Shown: positions 36,072-48,056, counted from the first letter of the stretch. The stretch: DNA of 64,000 nucleotides from Actinostola sp. cb2023 (GCA_033675265.1 JAUJYZ010000411.1:186001-250000), one strand, 5' to 3'. Numbers and translations are program-made. The notes: generated by a model not told the origin, from the letters alone.

Positions 36072-36232
36072 TTATCTGCCAGTCGTTACTTTTTCTCCCT
36101 CCTTCCCGTGCGCCTTTGCGCCCCTCCTTCCCAAGCGCCTTAGCGCGCTTTCCGGTTACTTTCCTTTCCGTTGATCTTTCCGGTCCGGTTACATTCCCTT
36201 TCCACGGTAAGTAACGACTGGGAACGAGTCTG
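36072..36232. repeat. Right terminus of 15-kb element
   Basis: Ends with the 18-bp TIR (36215-36232); its inner edge carries TTATCTGCCAGTCG, the inverse of the motif at the left end. The interior holds repeated CCTTCCC and AAGCGCCTTAGCGCGCTTTC-like GC-rich runs. The helicase start codon is immediately inside. Confidence 0.75.
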
Positions 36233-36772
36233 TGATCAAACCATGACATGCAAACATTGCAAGATAACCACCTTGTCAACAACGTGCAACCAGAAACTTG
36301 TCTGTCAAATGATGGTGAAATGAAAAACTGGCAAATTGCAAAATTACACATACTTTAATGATGCTATCCAAAGGTGTTTTTTTTTTTATAGCTAGCATCA
36401 TTACTGATGTTAATGATATCGCACTTGACGATTTACAAAAGCTCATACTTCAAGCTGGTACGAAACATATGATTGTTGATAATTTATGTTTTAGTCATCA
36501 CAAACAACAAAGTTAGAGTTCAGTTAGAGTTATATGGTGTGATAAACATTTTATATTTACATTACAGTACATATTGAAAAATTATACAGTCGTCCTATTA
36601 ATTTCAATTTAGTCAGAATGTATGCCTAGGTGAACTCGTTATGGTGAGTAAGTTTTATTTGAATCGGGTAATTATTTTAGGAGAACGGTGCCGATATTCG
36701 ATTTTCAGTATCACTTCCGGTTTTGAGAGGTGAAGGTACTTGAAAATATATTCGAAAAAGTCGTCTAAATGT

Positions 36773-37562
36773 CATTCTCGTTTCCAGAGCTCCTCGGTTT
36801 CGGTCCTCTCCCGAGAAGGCTCTGGTCGCAGCCATTTGAGGCTCGATGCTGATTGCACGAAATATAACGCATGCGCATTTGAAAACATATATCAAGAACA
36901 ATCAAGAACAATGAGCCCAAAGGTAACCCAAACGTAGAATCAGTGGGCCGTGACGTTGTTGAATATTCGTTTGACCGTTGGATTTTCGAATGGTCAGGAA
37001 TGAGCTCTTAGAAAGCCTTTAAAGGGTATGAGATTCTCAAAAATGTCTTCACAACAGTAGTCTGATAATTAAAGAACACTTTGGTGTAGAAATCTGAGCA
37101 AGAAATTGTATTTTTGAGTGGTTTTGAGCGATTCGAAAATTTTACTCATTTCGAACATACCGTATAACTAGGAAAGGTTTGCAACTCCGGCCACCAAATG
37201 TTTACGACAACTGTCGCTAGCTCCAAAAGTATCCAAACACTCAAATAGCTTAAATAATCACACATTCTCATATAAATTCTCTTTTAAATAAGTTTTTAGT
37301 CACATTTTTTTGTCCACTCTATCCGGAGAAATAATTTTTTGAAGGTCGACAAGTCGGCTAAAAATCTGCCGTGTCCATCCGCAGGCGTTTGCTTTGCAGT
37401 TACCTGGGTTACCTTTGGGTTCATTGTTCTTGATTGTTCTTGATATATGTTTTCAAATGCGCATGCGTTATATTTCGTCCAATCAGCATGGAGCCTCAAA
37501 TGGCTGCGACCAGAGCCTTCTCGGGAGAGGATCGAAACCCAGGAGCTCTGGGAACGAGAATG
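36773..37562. mobile_element. 790-bp MULE-like MITE, 9-bp target duplication
   Basis: Termini CATTCTCGTTTCCAGAG and its near-complement open inverted repeats of about 165 bp. The 9-bp repeat TCTAAATGT flanks it at 36764-36772 and 37563-37571. No transposase. The CTCGTTYCCAG tip resembles the tip of the neighbouring 15-kb element. Confidence 0.85.
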
Positions 37563-37879
37563 TCTAAATGTTAGACATTATTAGCCTCCTCCGCAGGCAA
37601 CCTTAGGAACGGGGAACGACGGCCGAGTGGGATCCCTGCGACGCCGGCGGCCAAGGGGGACTTGGTCCCCAAAGAGAGAAGAGAAGGGGTTGCCTGCCAA
37701 ATATCGATATGCTCGAGAGTTCTGCGCATGTCTGCGTACGCATGACAAATATAATTCAGGGGGGAGGTTAGTGTTAAAAGTTCAACAATAATTTTTTAAT
37801 AGGGGAGGGTAAAATATGCTATTTGGTTCGTTTCAACAAAAGACGGCGTTGTTTGAGAAGATTGTTGAAGCTCTCGAGA

Positions 37880-39659
37880 AAATGGCGACTATACGTTGTA
37901 ATAACGAAGATATCAATACCACATTTATCGCTAAGGGGTCTTCAATTGAAACACAAGTAGAAGCAAGTTCTAGTTTTGAAACTGCCGTGAAAATGGGCCA
38001 TGTATTATATGATTTGAAGCTTTTAAAACCTTCAACTCTTGTCGAAGTCACAGACAACAAAGAAGCAAAATATTTCTATGATGTGTCATAAGGATCTAAA
38101 CCATCCTGCAGGATTACAGTACAGCTAAATATAGTTATTTTGAAGAACTTTCCAGTCGATGGAATGCAAAATGCAAATCCCGCGCAGACTCCTGACAGAG
38201 ATGTTGAAAACCGCTCGACTAACACAACGCCAACGGCCGATACAACGGATACAACTATGGACGGAGAGGGCGACGAAGAGACAAACGAGTTGGTAACCAC
38301 TTCAACAGGATACTATTTTATCTACTATGAATGGTCGAAGCGTTTTGACCATCACTGGTTGCTTTCTTCAAAGCCACCATTAGTGCTTTGTTCGATAAAA
38401 TCTCTAATAGATATTTCTTCTCCATCGGTGTTCTGATTTGGGCATCAATGATTGTAAATTTACGGGTGATCTTTCCCAGGATGATAAAGAGGAACAGCTG
38501 AACGTCTTGCCTGAGCATAAAATCATATTTTGTACTCCCGAGGTACTCGAAGAAGGAGCACTGCGAAAGAAAATGGAGGAGCTGGAGCTGGAGCGTATTG
38601 TTTCGCCCAGTTTACAAAGCAGTATGCAGTGAACTTGCCAAGCTTCAATGCCCTAAACTTCTTTTAAGTGCAACTATACCACTGATAATGGAGAACAGTT
38701 TGAGAGGAGCTCTTTGGGGATTTTGATGTATATAGAAACTCTATTTTCAGAGATAATTTAACATTAGAAGTAGTAGAACGTAGCTCAAAAGTCTATAATG
38801 AATTGGCATCATTTATTGGAGAAAGACCTGGACAGTGTGGTGTCGTTTATTGTGTTCTGCCTTATGATGTTGCAAAGATCCATGCTGAACTACTAAAAAG
38901 AGACATCAGTGTGGTAAAATACCATGGTCAATTATCAGAGCATGTCAAGGCCTCTAGTCAATTCAAGTGGTTGTCTGGAGAGGTGCAGGTGATCGTTGCA
39001 AATTCCTCATTTGGAATGGTTATCGACAAACCTCATGTGAGATTCATCCTTCACGCACGACTACCTACAAGTGTAGATGAATATTACCAGCAGTAATGAT
39101 TACCAGTAGATGAATATTTCCAGCCACATGTCGATTGTTCTATAGCTTTTCCGACAAGTCAACCCTGTATAAACTCTTTGGCAAACAAGACGTCGAGTTT
39201 GGTTCACAGTTCGCTCAAGTCAATGATTTAATTTACATATTGGAGAATCCTGTCAAGTGTAGACATGCTGAGATAATGGCGTATTTTGGAGATGTACGTG
39301 AGAGCTTTTCCTGTCAGACTGGTTGTGGCAATTGTAAAAACCGTGGTCATTACCAGATTACAGATGGCACCTCTGATGGACTGAAAGGTGTTCAGGCCAT
39401 TGTAGAGCTAACCGGAAAGTTATTCCTTGCTGGGAGCAGGCAGAAATCCATCATTGCATCTGGACTGGATGCTTATACTAATTTTGGTGTCTTTTCCAAA
39501 AGGAATTTATTTTTGCATTTGCTTATCAACAACAACATCTTAGCTGAAAATATTCAGAAGAAGGGTAAAGGTTTTGCTATTTATTTCACATTGGGTGCTA
39601 AGGCTCATGATTTGCTAGGACTTAATACTAGTGTTATTAAGTATGATAAGGTAAAATAA
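37880..39659 (+). pseudogene. Second RecQ-like helicase, decayed
   Basis: A start-like AAAATGGCG at 37879-37885 opens a frame whose product (KGSSIETQVEASSSFETA, then VLYDLKLL) loosely resembles the exon-2 domain of the helicase at 32160-36061. Helicase pieces then appear in several frames: a VLCSIKSLID motif (about 38390), IIFCTPEVLEEGAL (about 38525), a SAT-type motif (LLLSATIP, near 38665), and a long RecA2 part (38725-39094) ending DEYYQQ. The AGRAGRDG arginine-finger motif that should follow is absent, replaced by stops. A zinc-type CQTGCGNC and an RQC-like tail run to 39659. At least three frame breaks: not functional as a helicase. Confidence 0.75.
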
Positions 39660-39747
39660 TGTTTCTATTTTGTTTTGTTTCGTATAAACAGTTCAAATCT
39701 GACACAAGAATTACTGAGCACATTCACATTAGGGCTTTCTAGCTACA

Positions 39748-40008
39748 ATCGTTTGCAAAATACCTTGACACACTTTGAGAAATTCGGACATTTTTTTTGC
39801 GTGCACGAATTTGGGTTGTCCTCCCCCACTCCCCCTTTCAATGTTGATTGAGAGCGATGTCGAACTACTGCGTCGTGTTCACCACTCAACATTGTAGTGG
39901 GTGAAGGGGGGTTGAGAGTTCTAAGAATATTATTTCAGGCGCAGCGTCACATTTCTGAAATATCGGTATAAAAAAGACTATTTGTGTCAACTATTTTGCA
40001 AATGACTG
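39748..40008. mobile_element. Tc1/mariner-like MITE, TA target
   Basis: 261 bp; tips CAATCGTTTGCAAAATACC and the complement of a CAGTCATTTGCAAAATAGTT-type end; TA on both sides (39746-39747, 40009-40010). The core has CCCCCACTCCCCC and GGTGAAGGGGGG around CAATGTTG and CAACATTG, the same plan as the MITEs at 17804 and 19250. Confidence 0.8.
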
Positions 40009-40159
40009 TAGCTACCGGTTTAGCTACCTAAGTACGATAACCCCAGTGTGAACACGTTATTTTTGTGCTAGCTAAAACATAGCTCATTATCTCCATTCAC
40101 ATTGGTAATTTTGACTGGAAACAGGCTAATTTCACACCATTTTGGGAGATGGTTAGACC

Positions 40160-40298
40160 TGGTCCTCACTAGCGACATAAGCACAAGTAACATACGCAGA
40201 CTCGGGACACCATTTATGTGACAAAAGACCAGCACTGTTAATGAGCAATGCATTACTGAGTCTGTGTATGTTGCTTGTGCTTAAGTCACTGAGGACCA
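40160..40298. mobile_element. Short MITE with TGGTCCTCA termini
   Basis: 139 bp; arms of about 45 bp (TGGTCCTCACTAGCGACATA and complement), including GTAACATACGCAGACTC. No clear target duplication. Confidence 0.7.
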
Positions 40299-41032
40299 TG
40301 CAGGCTTAATGGTGTTCGTTTTGACATATTTATTTTTATATTTATATTTGCTTATGTCAATCACACGCTCTGAGGTTGAGGTTCACATTGCAGTTGGGTT
40401 TTGTTCGTGTTTGCCCAAACTTTGTTTCTACTCTTTTCATTGTTTAAAATTTGTTACATTTGTGTCCTTATATCTTTTGTCACTCATTGCTTACTAGACT
40501 TGGATCAATCAAGAAATCAGAAAAGTTAGTTGATTAAAATTTAAAATAACAATGTGAACATGCAAAAAGGTTAATTAGCTGCCTATCACCCTTATGTTTT
40601 TATTTTAGAAATCATTTCAATATGAAGTGAATATTGGGGTGGTTCAGTGTTATGTGATTTGAGCTTCGCATTTCTGAGTTATGAATTGGAAGTATGCAAT
40701 GAAAACTAATAAAAGTTTCTACAATCATTTGCACTAGGGTGTTTTTGTATAATAAATGATGCCTTCCGATACATCACTTTATTTGCATTTTGAGATTACA
40801 AACCCTTATACTCCAAATCACGAATTATCAAATCCTGTGACTATTCACCTTAATAATGCACCTTATTTCACGAGGGAATACAGTTATTCACCTTACATAG
40901 AATACATTTTCATGATAACAGTAATAAGGGTGATATGCACTTTAATCTTCAAATAATAATAATGACATATGACATATGAATAAACATGTACATGAGCTGA
41001 GCTAGCTAACTTTCGCTGTAGTAGGGGTAGCA

Positions 41033-41237
41033 CAGGGATGTCGAATGGTCCCCGCAAAAAGTCAAAGTCTCACAACATTTCAGTCAAATTTCGTGGGTCT
41101 CAAAGTCTCGTTTTTTCGCAAAAAGCGTCTCTGAGTCTCGAATTTTGAAAACAAAGGGAATCGGGTAAAAGCCTCTCGGGCTGGTAAAAGTATGCCTTGT
41201 CTCGCAAAGTATCGCCTTGACCATTCGACACCCCTTG
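41033..41237. mobile_element. hAT-like MITE
   Basis: 205 bp with tips CAGGGATGTCGAATGGTC and GACCATTCGACACCCCTTG. The tip style is hAT-like, but the flanking 8-mers do not match. Confidence 0.6.
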
Positions 41238-41910
41238 TAGTCTGAACACACTAACTAATGTCAAATTGCCTTTCCAATGTGTAAGATAAACAATAAAGTC
41301 TGTTGTTTTTAATAATAAACCTTTGAATGTCTCAAGTCATAAACAAATACACATTTATATTGCTGTATGACTTCCAATCTCTCCCCACAATTTAGGCTTT
41401 TATGCAGGTAACTCTATATAAAAGGAGAGACATTAATGATATACATATTTAAAAGTAACTAGTTACAGGGCTCACAATAATTATGGAGCAATCAATATGT
41501 TATGCTAGAGGATCCTGGTTGGTCATTTATGAGAGGTGGTTGCTTACGAGAGTGGTCGCAACCAGAGGTTCATCTGTATCATGTCAAACATAACAATAAA
41601 TAAGCTAATAACTTGTTATTGCATATCATTAGGGAATTTCCTTTGCAAGAAATATTGGAATTCCTTTTCTGCTTTCTTGTCACCTTTAGCTAAAGCATTA
41701 ACATACCTTTCAGCAATCTTGTTCTCAAAAGAACTACAACCTTGCCTCAAGCTCCCTTCTCTTTTCATCTTCCATTTCCCTCCCCATTCTTCTTCCTTCA
41801 TTTCCACTTCCATCACCCACCATCACATCCGCCCTATCTCTTTCCTTCATGACCCTCTCCCCTACTTTTACCTTTCAAATTAACATTTCATTAGTTTTTC
41901 TTTTTTTATT

Positions 41911-41981
41911 ACCTGTACCGAGACTTGAACCACAGAGCGTCTGATTGCTAGACCAAAGCATCACCACTATACCAGCGCGGA
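41911..41981 (-). ncRNA. tRNA-like sequence, probable SINE head
   Basis: On the minus strand, TGGTATAGTGGTGATGC matches a Pol III A box and GTGGTTCAAGTCT a B box at normal spacing. The acceptor and T stems do not pair properly and the anticodon loop lacks the usual T, so this is not a working tRNA. An A-rich tail follows. Confidence 0.45.
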
Positions 41982-43109
41982 TTTCGATGTGAGATTAGCA
42001 CTACATTTGCATTTTATTAATGTTTTTCAATTCCACTTACGTCATTGTAGAGATTAACAAGACATGGGCTTCCTGTGGTAATGTTATTTTTATAATTCGC
42101 TAATGTGCAATGAGGCGACGGAGACAGAAGCGTGTGTGAAGAATGAACAAATTTATCGTCAGTTAGACGATCTTAAAGGAAATCAAAATCATAGCTAACT
42201 TTCTTTATTGAGGACTATTTCTATGACAACGTACATCAATGCAACAAATACCAATATAACGCCAGCACAGCTCACAGCTCAGAAAGGAATGGACATTAAG
42301 TTTAAATAAAAACAATGATATTCTCACCGACGATAAAAAAATCGTTGTTACCAAAATAAAAATACTGAGAAACAAGTCAACAAGTGGTGTCCGTATGTTC
42401 ACAAAGCAGCATACACAATCAATATTTCATTTCATAGAGCCATAAACATGTATCCACACAAGGTTTTTTATGGCATGAAGCTAAGCCACACAGAGAATGC
42501 GTGCCCTGCACAACAACAAGTGACTTCCAATGATGGCATAGAGAAAAGACAAAGTAAGCGGCTGAAAATAAATGAAAGACAAGAAAAATACAACTCGAGC
42601 ATGATTCAACAAACTCACAAAGCCCAAAGCAAGACTTCCATGTTTTACTTTAAACACGCGAAATATTATACCAAGAGAAAAAAATACATATCGAAACCAT
42701 TTAATCAACATGAACAATACACATTATTTAATACGAAATTGGTTTTTAAAACGACTTATTCAACAACATAATACTACCATTTGCAACTGAGCAACCGCAT
42801 AGCCTAAACTGTTTTGTCTGTTTTAGCTACAAGTTTATAACGTCTAGTTAGTCTAGTTGACTGTCATCTTGTTCCTGTTTGCATATAAATAAGTTTGATT
42901 TTCTAGAAAAAAATTAATGTTGTTGATACCGCTTTCGTGAAATTTAATGCTCTTTTTTCATTTTCTCTTATCGAAACCGCGAAAGTAATGCCTCGCGAAA
43001 TGCTGTCTTAACAAAATCGCAAAATTAAGTACGCGCAAAATTAAGTACTAATAAGGTATATATCAGTTATCGTTATTCTATCGAAATTTCAAAAATTCAT
43101 ATATTTGGA

Positions 43110-43859
43110 CATGCTCGAGAATCCAGCGGTGCTCTTCGGCGCTGGCTTGGATGAGACATCGCCCCGCCAGAGAAACGCTGGAGAACTTGCCTGCTAGAAC
43201 GACTTCTAGGGCGTGATACGCACTCTAGCGCATCAAGGCTGGAAGGAGAAATAATCTCATTAAGGTTTGACAGCTTCTACTTCGAAAGTCTTCTTTTGAC
43301 CTCCTCTCCCTCTCTCAGGAGGTCAAAAGAAGACTCTGCTCGCAGAATTAGGCAACGTACTCGTCTCCAACCAAAATACTTCCGTTCTTTCAAACGAAAT
43401 CTGGACATATAGTTTGCCATTCAGGATTTATCTGTCGTCTACTAGGCAATGTCAGTGGATATTCCGATCTTCGATAGATATTCAAACCCTGTCGGCAACT
43501 GTGCAAAAACATCGGCTTCGATTTTCTATGAACGTCTGACTATGAACTGTTCAGGGAATGACTGAAGTGCATAAATATCTTGTAAACAACTTTGGTCTCT
43601 TGGATCCATCTTTCAACAGTTCTTTCAACAACTGTCAACACTGACTTTTGCCCACAGCGTCCGTTTGAATGAATGAAAATATGGCTGAGCTCTGATTGGC
43701 CCTATTTTTTTGTGGCAAAAAATAGGGTCAATCAGAAGCCAGCATTGACGTCTCACGCCCCAGAAGTCGTTCTAGCAGGTAAGTTCTCCAGCGGTTCTCT
43801 GGCGGGGCGATGTTTCATCCGAGCCCGCGCCGAAGAGCACCGCTGGATTCTCGAGCATG
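43110..43859. mobile_element. 750-bp MULE-like MITE, 9-bp target duplication
   Basis: Tips CATGCTCGAGAATCCAGCGG and complement, with inverted repeats of about 105 bp. Direct repeat ATATTTGGA at 43101-43109 and 43860-43868. An internal AGTCTTCTTTTGACCTCCT hairpin lies near 43280-43335. No coding capacity. Confidence 0.88.
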
Positions 43860-43868
43860 ATATTTGGA

Positions 43869-46269
43869 TTGATCAAATTAGTATAGTTTTGAATTTCAAC
43901 ATTTGTGGGTTTGTTCATGACGTCATTTTCCCGCCAAAAAATGAATAAAATTAAAAAAAAAAACACAGATACGATTTGCCTTACCATGTACTGTCAAGTT
44001 GTCAAGTTTCACTTTGATCGGATTAAAACTGTAGAAGCTTAATCTCAGCTGCCGATTTCGGGCCCGTTTTTTCATGTATCCCATAATCCTTTGCGGCAAA
44101 CCATATTATCAACCGACCGCATAACGTAATCAATCATTCCAGTATGGAAGCGTTGGAAGAACGATGTGTGAACTCCGACATCTTTCACGAAAACACAACG
44201 ATTTACCTCCATTGCTGCACAGTTTTCCATTATTTTGAAGTGACAGTCCCAAGTTTGCCATTTCTAACTTTAAAGATGTGCATTGCCACTTCAGTTTTAT
44301 GAATTCGCTCGCACAAAGGAGAATGTGTGCAATTCCACACTGCGAGAAGCTACTGAAGAAGTTAGGAGTTCTCAAGTCTCCTTGTGCAATAGAAGTCTTG
44401 TCTAGTGTTTTATTTGAGGTAATAAATATTTCTTTCATTTGGTAGTTTTCAAGCAAGGTATTTCCGATCATCGCTATCTATGACAGTAGTCAAACGAATC
44501 AAACTTCATGATCCCCGTTGTCTAGAAATCTATGACAGTAGTCAGACGAATCAAACTTCATGATCTGCGTTGTCTAGAAATCATATAATCCTACGTTTAT
44601 TTATATCTAGATGGATTCTGCATGAAGAAGTGGAAGAACTTGGGGCGTCCGAACGCTAGTCACTTCATCAGTTGGAACACACTGGATTCCCGAAGGAAAT
44701 CTTGAAAAAATATCGTTCTTGGCAAAGTCTGTCGGCCGAATTCCACACAACTTCTTTGAGATCACGTATCAGAACTTATCAGGGCACAAAGAAGGTCCAA
44801 CCACCCTGATAATTTGGTCGTCCCACGAACACATCCCATCGAAAGTATATCGAAGCAGGCTCAATCTCAAATGACCACGTCAAGTAAAACATCGTGATTT
44901 GCAATTCAAGTTTGGCGCCCAAGTAAAGTATTACAAATTAGTTCTTTGAAAATATTACTTTTTGTCACCATCGCACGTCAATCGTACATTTGCAAACAAC
45001 ATCATCAGAGCAATGACAACAAGGCGATGTGGATTGGGACCGAGGTTTATGCAAAACCACAGGTATCCCAAGCTGGCAAAACTGTTCAAAATGGCATTGT
45101 ATAGATCGCGCATTAACTCGATCGACTTCCCTAATTCGAACTATTTTAATTTTTCCCCATTGGCTTATATTTAACTATTAAACTCGAACCGTTTTCCGTG
45201 AATTTTACTGAATGCTCGTGACGCGTTATCTGCTCAATCAGAGGACCGTGATTCGTCATTTTCACGGTCAAACTTTCGGCGGCCTTAGTTCATTATGTCT
45301 TTGGACTATCTGTCAGCATATCCATGCCTCGGTTACTTATGTGATTCGGGAATTTGAGAAATAATTGGCGCGGGATTCGTGATCCAGAACCTGGTTTCTG
45401 GTTTCGTACTCTGGGTTTCGTATAAGGGTATAAATATAAGCAGGACGCCATTTCGGAATTAACTGTATTCAATCTATGAATTATTAGATCGATCAACAGC
45501 TAGGAGCTAAATTATCGTCGTATTACTTTTATTTGAACATCAGGTTATGAGGCAGTAGAAAGTTCGAACATAAAGATCTGAGGGAGTCGTAGTTGAAACC
45601 GAAAGCAGTTTATGGTTTCAAACTCAGTAGAGCTAGCTTAAAGAGCAAATAGTTTTTAGACATCAGTTCTATTCGTAGCGATGTTTATTTATTTTATTTA
45701 CTGACCAAAGTAGTAAATTGACCTAAATTGACATTGCTTGTACTTTTAACACTTGGGGATTAACACCCACATAATACAATGATTGGCATACTATGGCACC
45801 TCAGGAGACCTCATGCAAAGTTTTTTTATTCGGGGCTAAGCTCCTCATGTGAGAAGGACATTGAGATGTCAACAAGCAAATTCATTTTCAAAGTTAATGC
45901 GTAAACGTTTGATAAATGATATTCCCCAACGCTATCTTAGTCCACAAGGATTCGAGAATTGGAAACAGGTGAATATGGACTTGAAAAAACTGGAAAAGTA
46001 TTTTAAAGGCAAAATTCCAGCGGAAGAGACCGGCCGCTAATGAATGTCTCATTATTCCCGTCCCGGTCGTAACCGGCCGATAAAACCATGCTTGTTTTGA
46101 TATTCTTTCACCTCCCCTGTAAGGCTAGTATTGTTCAACAATGAGTTCCCTATTGTTCTTGAGATATTAACCAATGAAATCCCACGTACTGCGCATAATT
46201 AAAGTAATTCCCGAGGGAGCTATGGCGCGACAAATTTTGAGTGTTTAAAAATTTGAAGTGTAAAGCGAA
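43869..46269. other. Non-coding interval
   Basis: No supported gene. A 63-codon frame ending at 46040 (SFSKLMRKRLINDIPQRYL) looks protein-like but is unassigned. Promoter elements for the downstream piggyBac gene were not identified. Confidence 0.45.
44476..44582. repeat. 52-bp tandem duplication
   Basis: Two adjacent 52-bp units beginning ATCTATGACAGTAGTC, three mismatches seen. Confidence 0.9.
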
Positions 46270-47945
46270 ATGGCGTATGAGAATGAGCAAGAAGTTAGAG
46301 ATATATTTGGAGATTCAGATTGGATGGAAACGATTCCCACATTGATTTTGAAGGATTTCCGCTGGTAGAGAGAGAAGAAGGATTACAAGAAGAACGTCTC
46401 GAAAGTGAGGACGAGAGCGAAGAAAACAGCGGCAGCGAGGGGGAAGAGGACGAAGAAGAATGGACGTTTGAACTCTCTAATTTTCATATTAGTGAGTTTT
46501 CTGGTCAGCCAGGGCTCCTTATAGGCTTCGGGGATGAGCCTAAAGCTGACCACTTTTTTCTGAGAGTATTTGGGGAGGCTACTTTAGACCGTATAGTTGA
46601 AGAAACAAACCGCTATGCTCTTCAATCGGTGGCAAACAATCCTCGCCGTTCAGCGATTTGGAAAGACGTGACGAAGCCCGAGATGAAGTCCTACTTTGGC
46701 ATTTGTGTCATTATGGGGGTGAATGTTCTACCTAAAGTCGCTGATTATTGGAAGGATGATCCTTTCTTGGGAAACGAGGGGATAAAGCGAGTCATGACAA
46801 GAAACCGATATCAAGAAATCTCTCAGTTTTTGCACTTCGCCGACTCCACACTCACTCCAGCACGTGGCGATGTAGGCTACGATCGCCTTTATAAAGTTCG
46901 GCCAATACTGAATGCCGTTTTGGAGAACATTCAGATGTGTTATTATCCAAGCAAAAACATTGCTGTGGATGAAGGAATAATTGCCTTCAAGGGGAGACTT
47001 GGCTTTCGGCGATATATGCCGGCTAAGCCGACAAAATACGGCATCAAAGTTTGGATGGCCGCCGACTCATCAAACGGCTATGTTCTAAACTTTGATGTCT
47101 ATCTTGGCAGCGAAGAAGGAAAACAACGAATCCATGGTCTTGGCTACGATGTAGTAATGAACATGGTAAAACCATTCATGAACAAGAACCATCATGTTTA
47201 TTTAGACAACTGTTTTTCCAGCCCAAAGCTGTTAAAACACTTAACACTGCAAGACACATATGCATGTTCAACAGTACGCAGCAACAGGAATGGTTTGCCG
47301 CCATGCGCTACAAATAAGCTCACTCGACCAGGAGAGCTTATACAAGTCCAGAAAGGCAACATGCTATTTACTAAATGGCATGATAAAAGGGATGTTGCCT
47401 TTCTGTCCACAAATGTTTCGCCAGGAGAGGCCTCCCGTGCAATTGAGCGGCGCGTTCGCGGACAAAACATTGAGATCTTGAAACCCCGAGTTTCTGATGT
47501 TTACACGGCCAACATGGGTGGTGTAGATCGAGCAGACCAACTTCGCTCCTATTATTATGTAGGCAGGCAGTCCAGAAAGTGGTACAAATATCTGTTTTGG
47601 TACGCGTTTAATCTGTCTGTTTGTAATGCCCATATTTTGGAGTCTGTACAGCGCCGAAACAAGCGTCCTCAAGATGAGTTTAGGATTGAATTGGGCAAGC
47701 GTCTTATCGGGGATTTCAACTCCAGAAAGCGCCCAGCAAACACTACATCTCCTTCACCGTTACAGCCCTCTGGACCCCACAATATCACTCCTATCGTGGG
47801 CCGAAAGAAACAGTGTGTTTATTGCAAGACAGCAGGCAGGAAAACCCCCAAAGGCTATCCCGTAGAAAGCAAAACAAAATGCGCCCAGTGCGATGTCGCG
47901 CTATGCAAAGATGTATGCTTCCGTGACTACCACACCAGCAACTGA
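46270..47945 (+). CDS. piggyBac transposase (DDE_Tnp_1_7)
   Basis: A 541-codon frame (46320-47945) with an acidic N-terminus, the piggyBac core, and a C-terminal cysteine-rich zinc domain (C499, C502, C521, C524, C529, C533). The catalytic aspartates are visible: D217 in IAVDEGIIAFKGR, D296 in VYLDNCFSS and D403 in MGGVDRADQ. These cut and rejoin DNA at TTAA. The natural start is probably the ATG at 46270 (MAYENEQEVRDIFGDSD), which is in another frame; one base appears to be missing near 46319. So the protein is intact except for a one-base break near its N-terminus, or is translated from a downstream start. I could not find matching TTAA-flanked inverted ends around it, so the element limits are unknown, and domestication cannot be excluded. 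Confidence 0.9.
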
Positions 47946-48056
47946 AATCTCTGTTGTCCTTGTTTCAAGACAATTTTAACTAAGATCTGTGTGTGCCTGA
48001 GGGCTGTAAATTAAAATAAACTCGTAAATAGCATTGTATAACATTTTGAAGCCATA

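Larger units (their letters stand above)
21253..36232. mobile_element. 15-kb two-gene DNA transposon candidate
   Basis: Left end CAGACTCGTTCCCAGTCG (21253-21270) and right end CGACTGGGAACGAGTCTG (36215-36232) are perfect 18-bp inverted repeats. They are flanked by a perfect 9-bp direct repeat, TGATCAAAC, at 21244-21252 and 36233-36241. A second motif, CGACTGGCAGATAA, occurs inward of both ends in inverted orientation (21334-21347, and complement at 36072-36085). Inside are two convergent multi-exon genes, each starting with ATGGCG close to one terminus: an unnamed ankyrin-containing protein (plus strand) and a RecQ-like helicase (minus strand). A 3.8-kb TTAA foldback and several MITEs are nested in introns. 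Superfamily unknown. Academ elements with helicases have been described, but I recall shorter target duplications for them. The 9-bp duplication is more like MULE-type transposition. Confidence 0.8.
40299..43109. other. Non-coding interval with MITE and SINE-like pieces
   Basis: No convincing gene. Open frames at 41616-41816 (minus) and 42448-42771 (plus) are protein-like in composition but match nothing I know and lack clear splice context. Two repeats inside are listed separately. Confidence 0.45.

Noticed and set aside
21253..36232. Assignment of the 15-kb element to Academ
   Set aside because: A helicase fits, but the 9-bp duplication does not fit the 3-4 bp I recall for Academ, and I could not recognise an Academ transposase.
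41911..41981. Functional tRNA gene
   Set aside because: A and B boxes are present but the stems do not pair and the anticodon loop lacks the conserved T.
42448..42771. 107-codon lysine-rich frame
   Set aside because: Could be coding, but no family match or splice sites; AT-rich background easily yields such frames.
46270..47945. piggyBac element limits
   Set aside because: Several TTAA sites lie nearby but none have matching inverted ends, so no boundaries are given.
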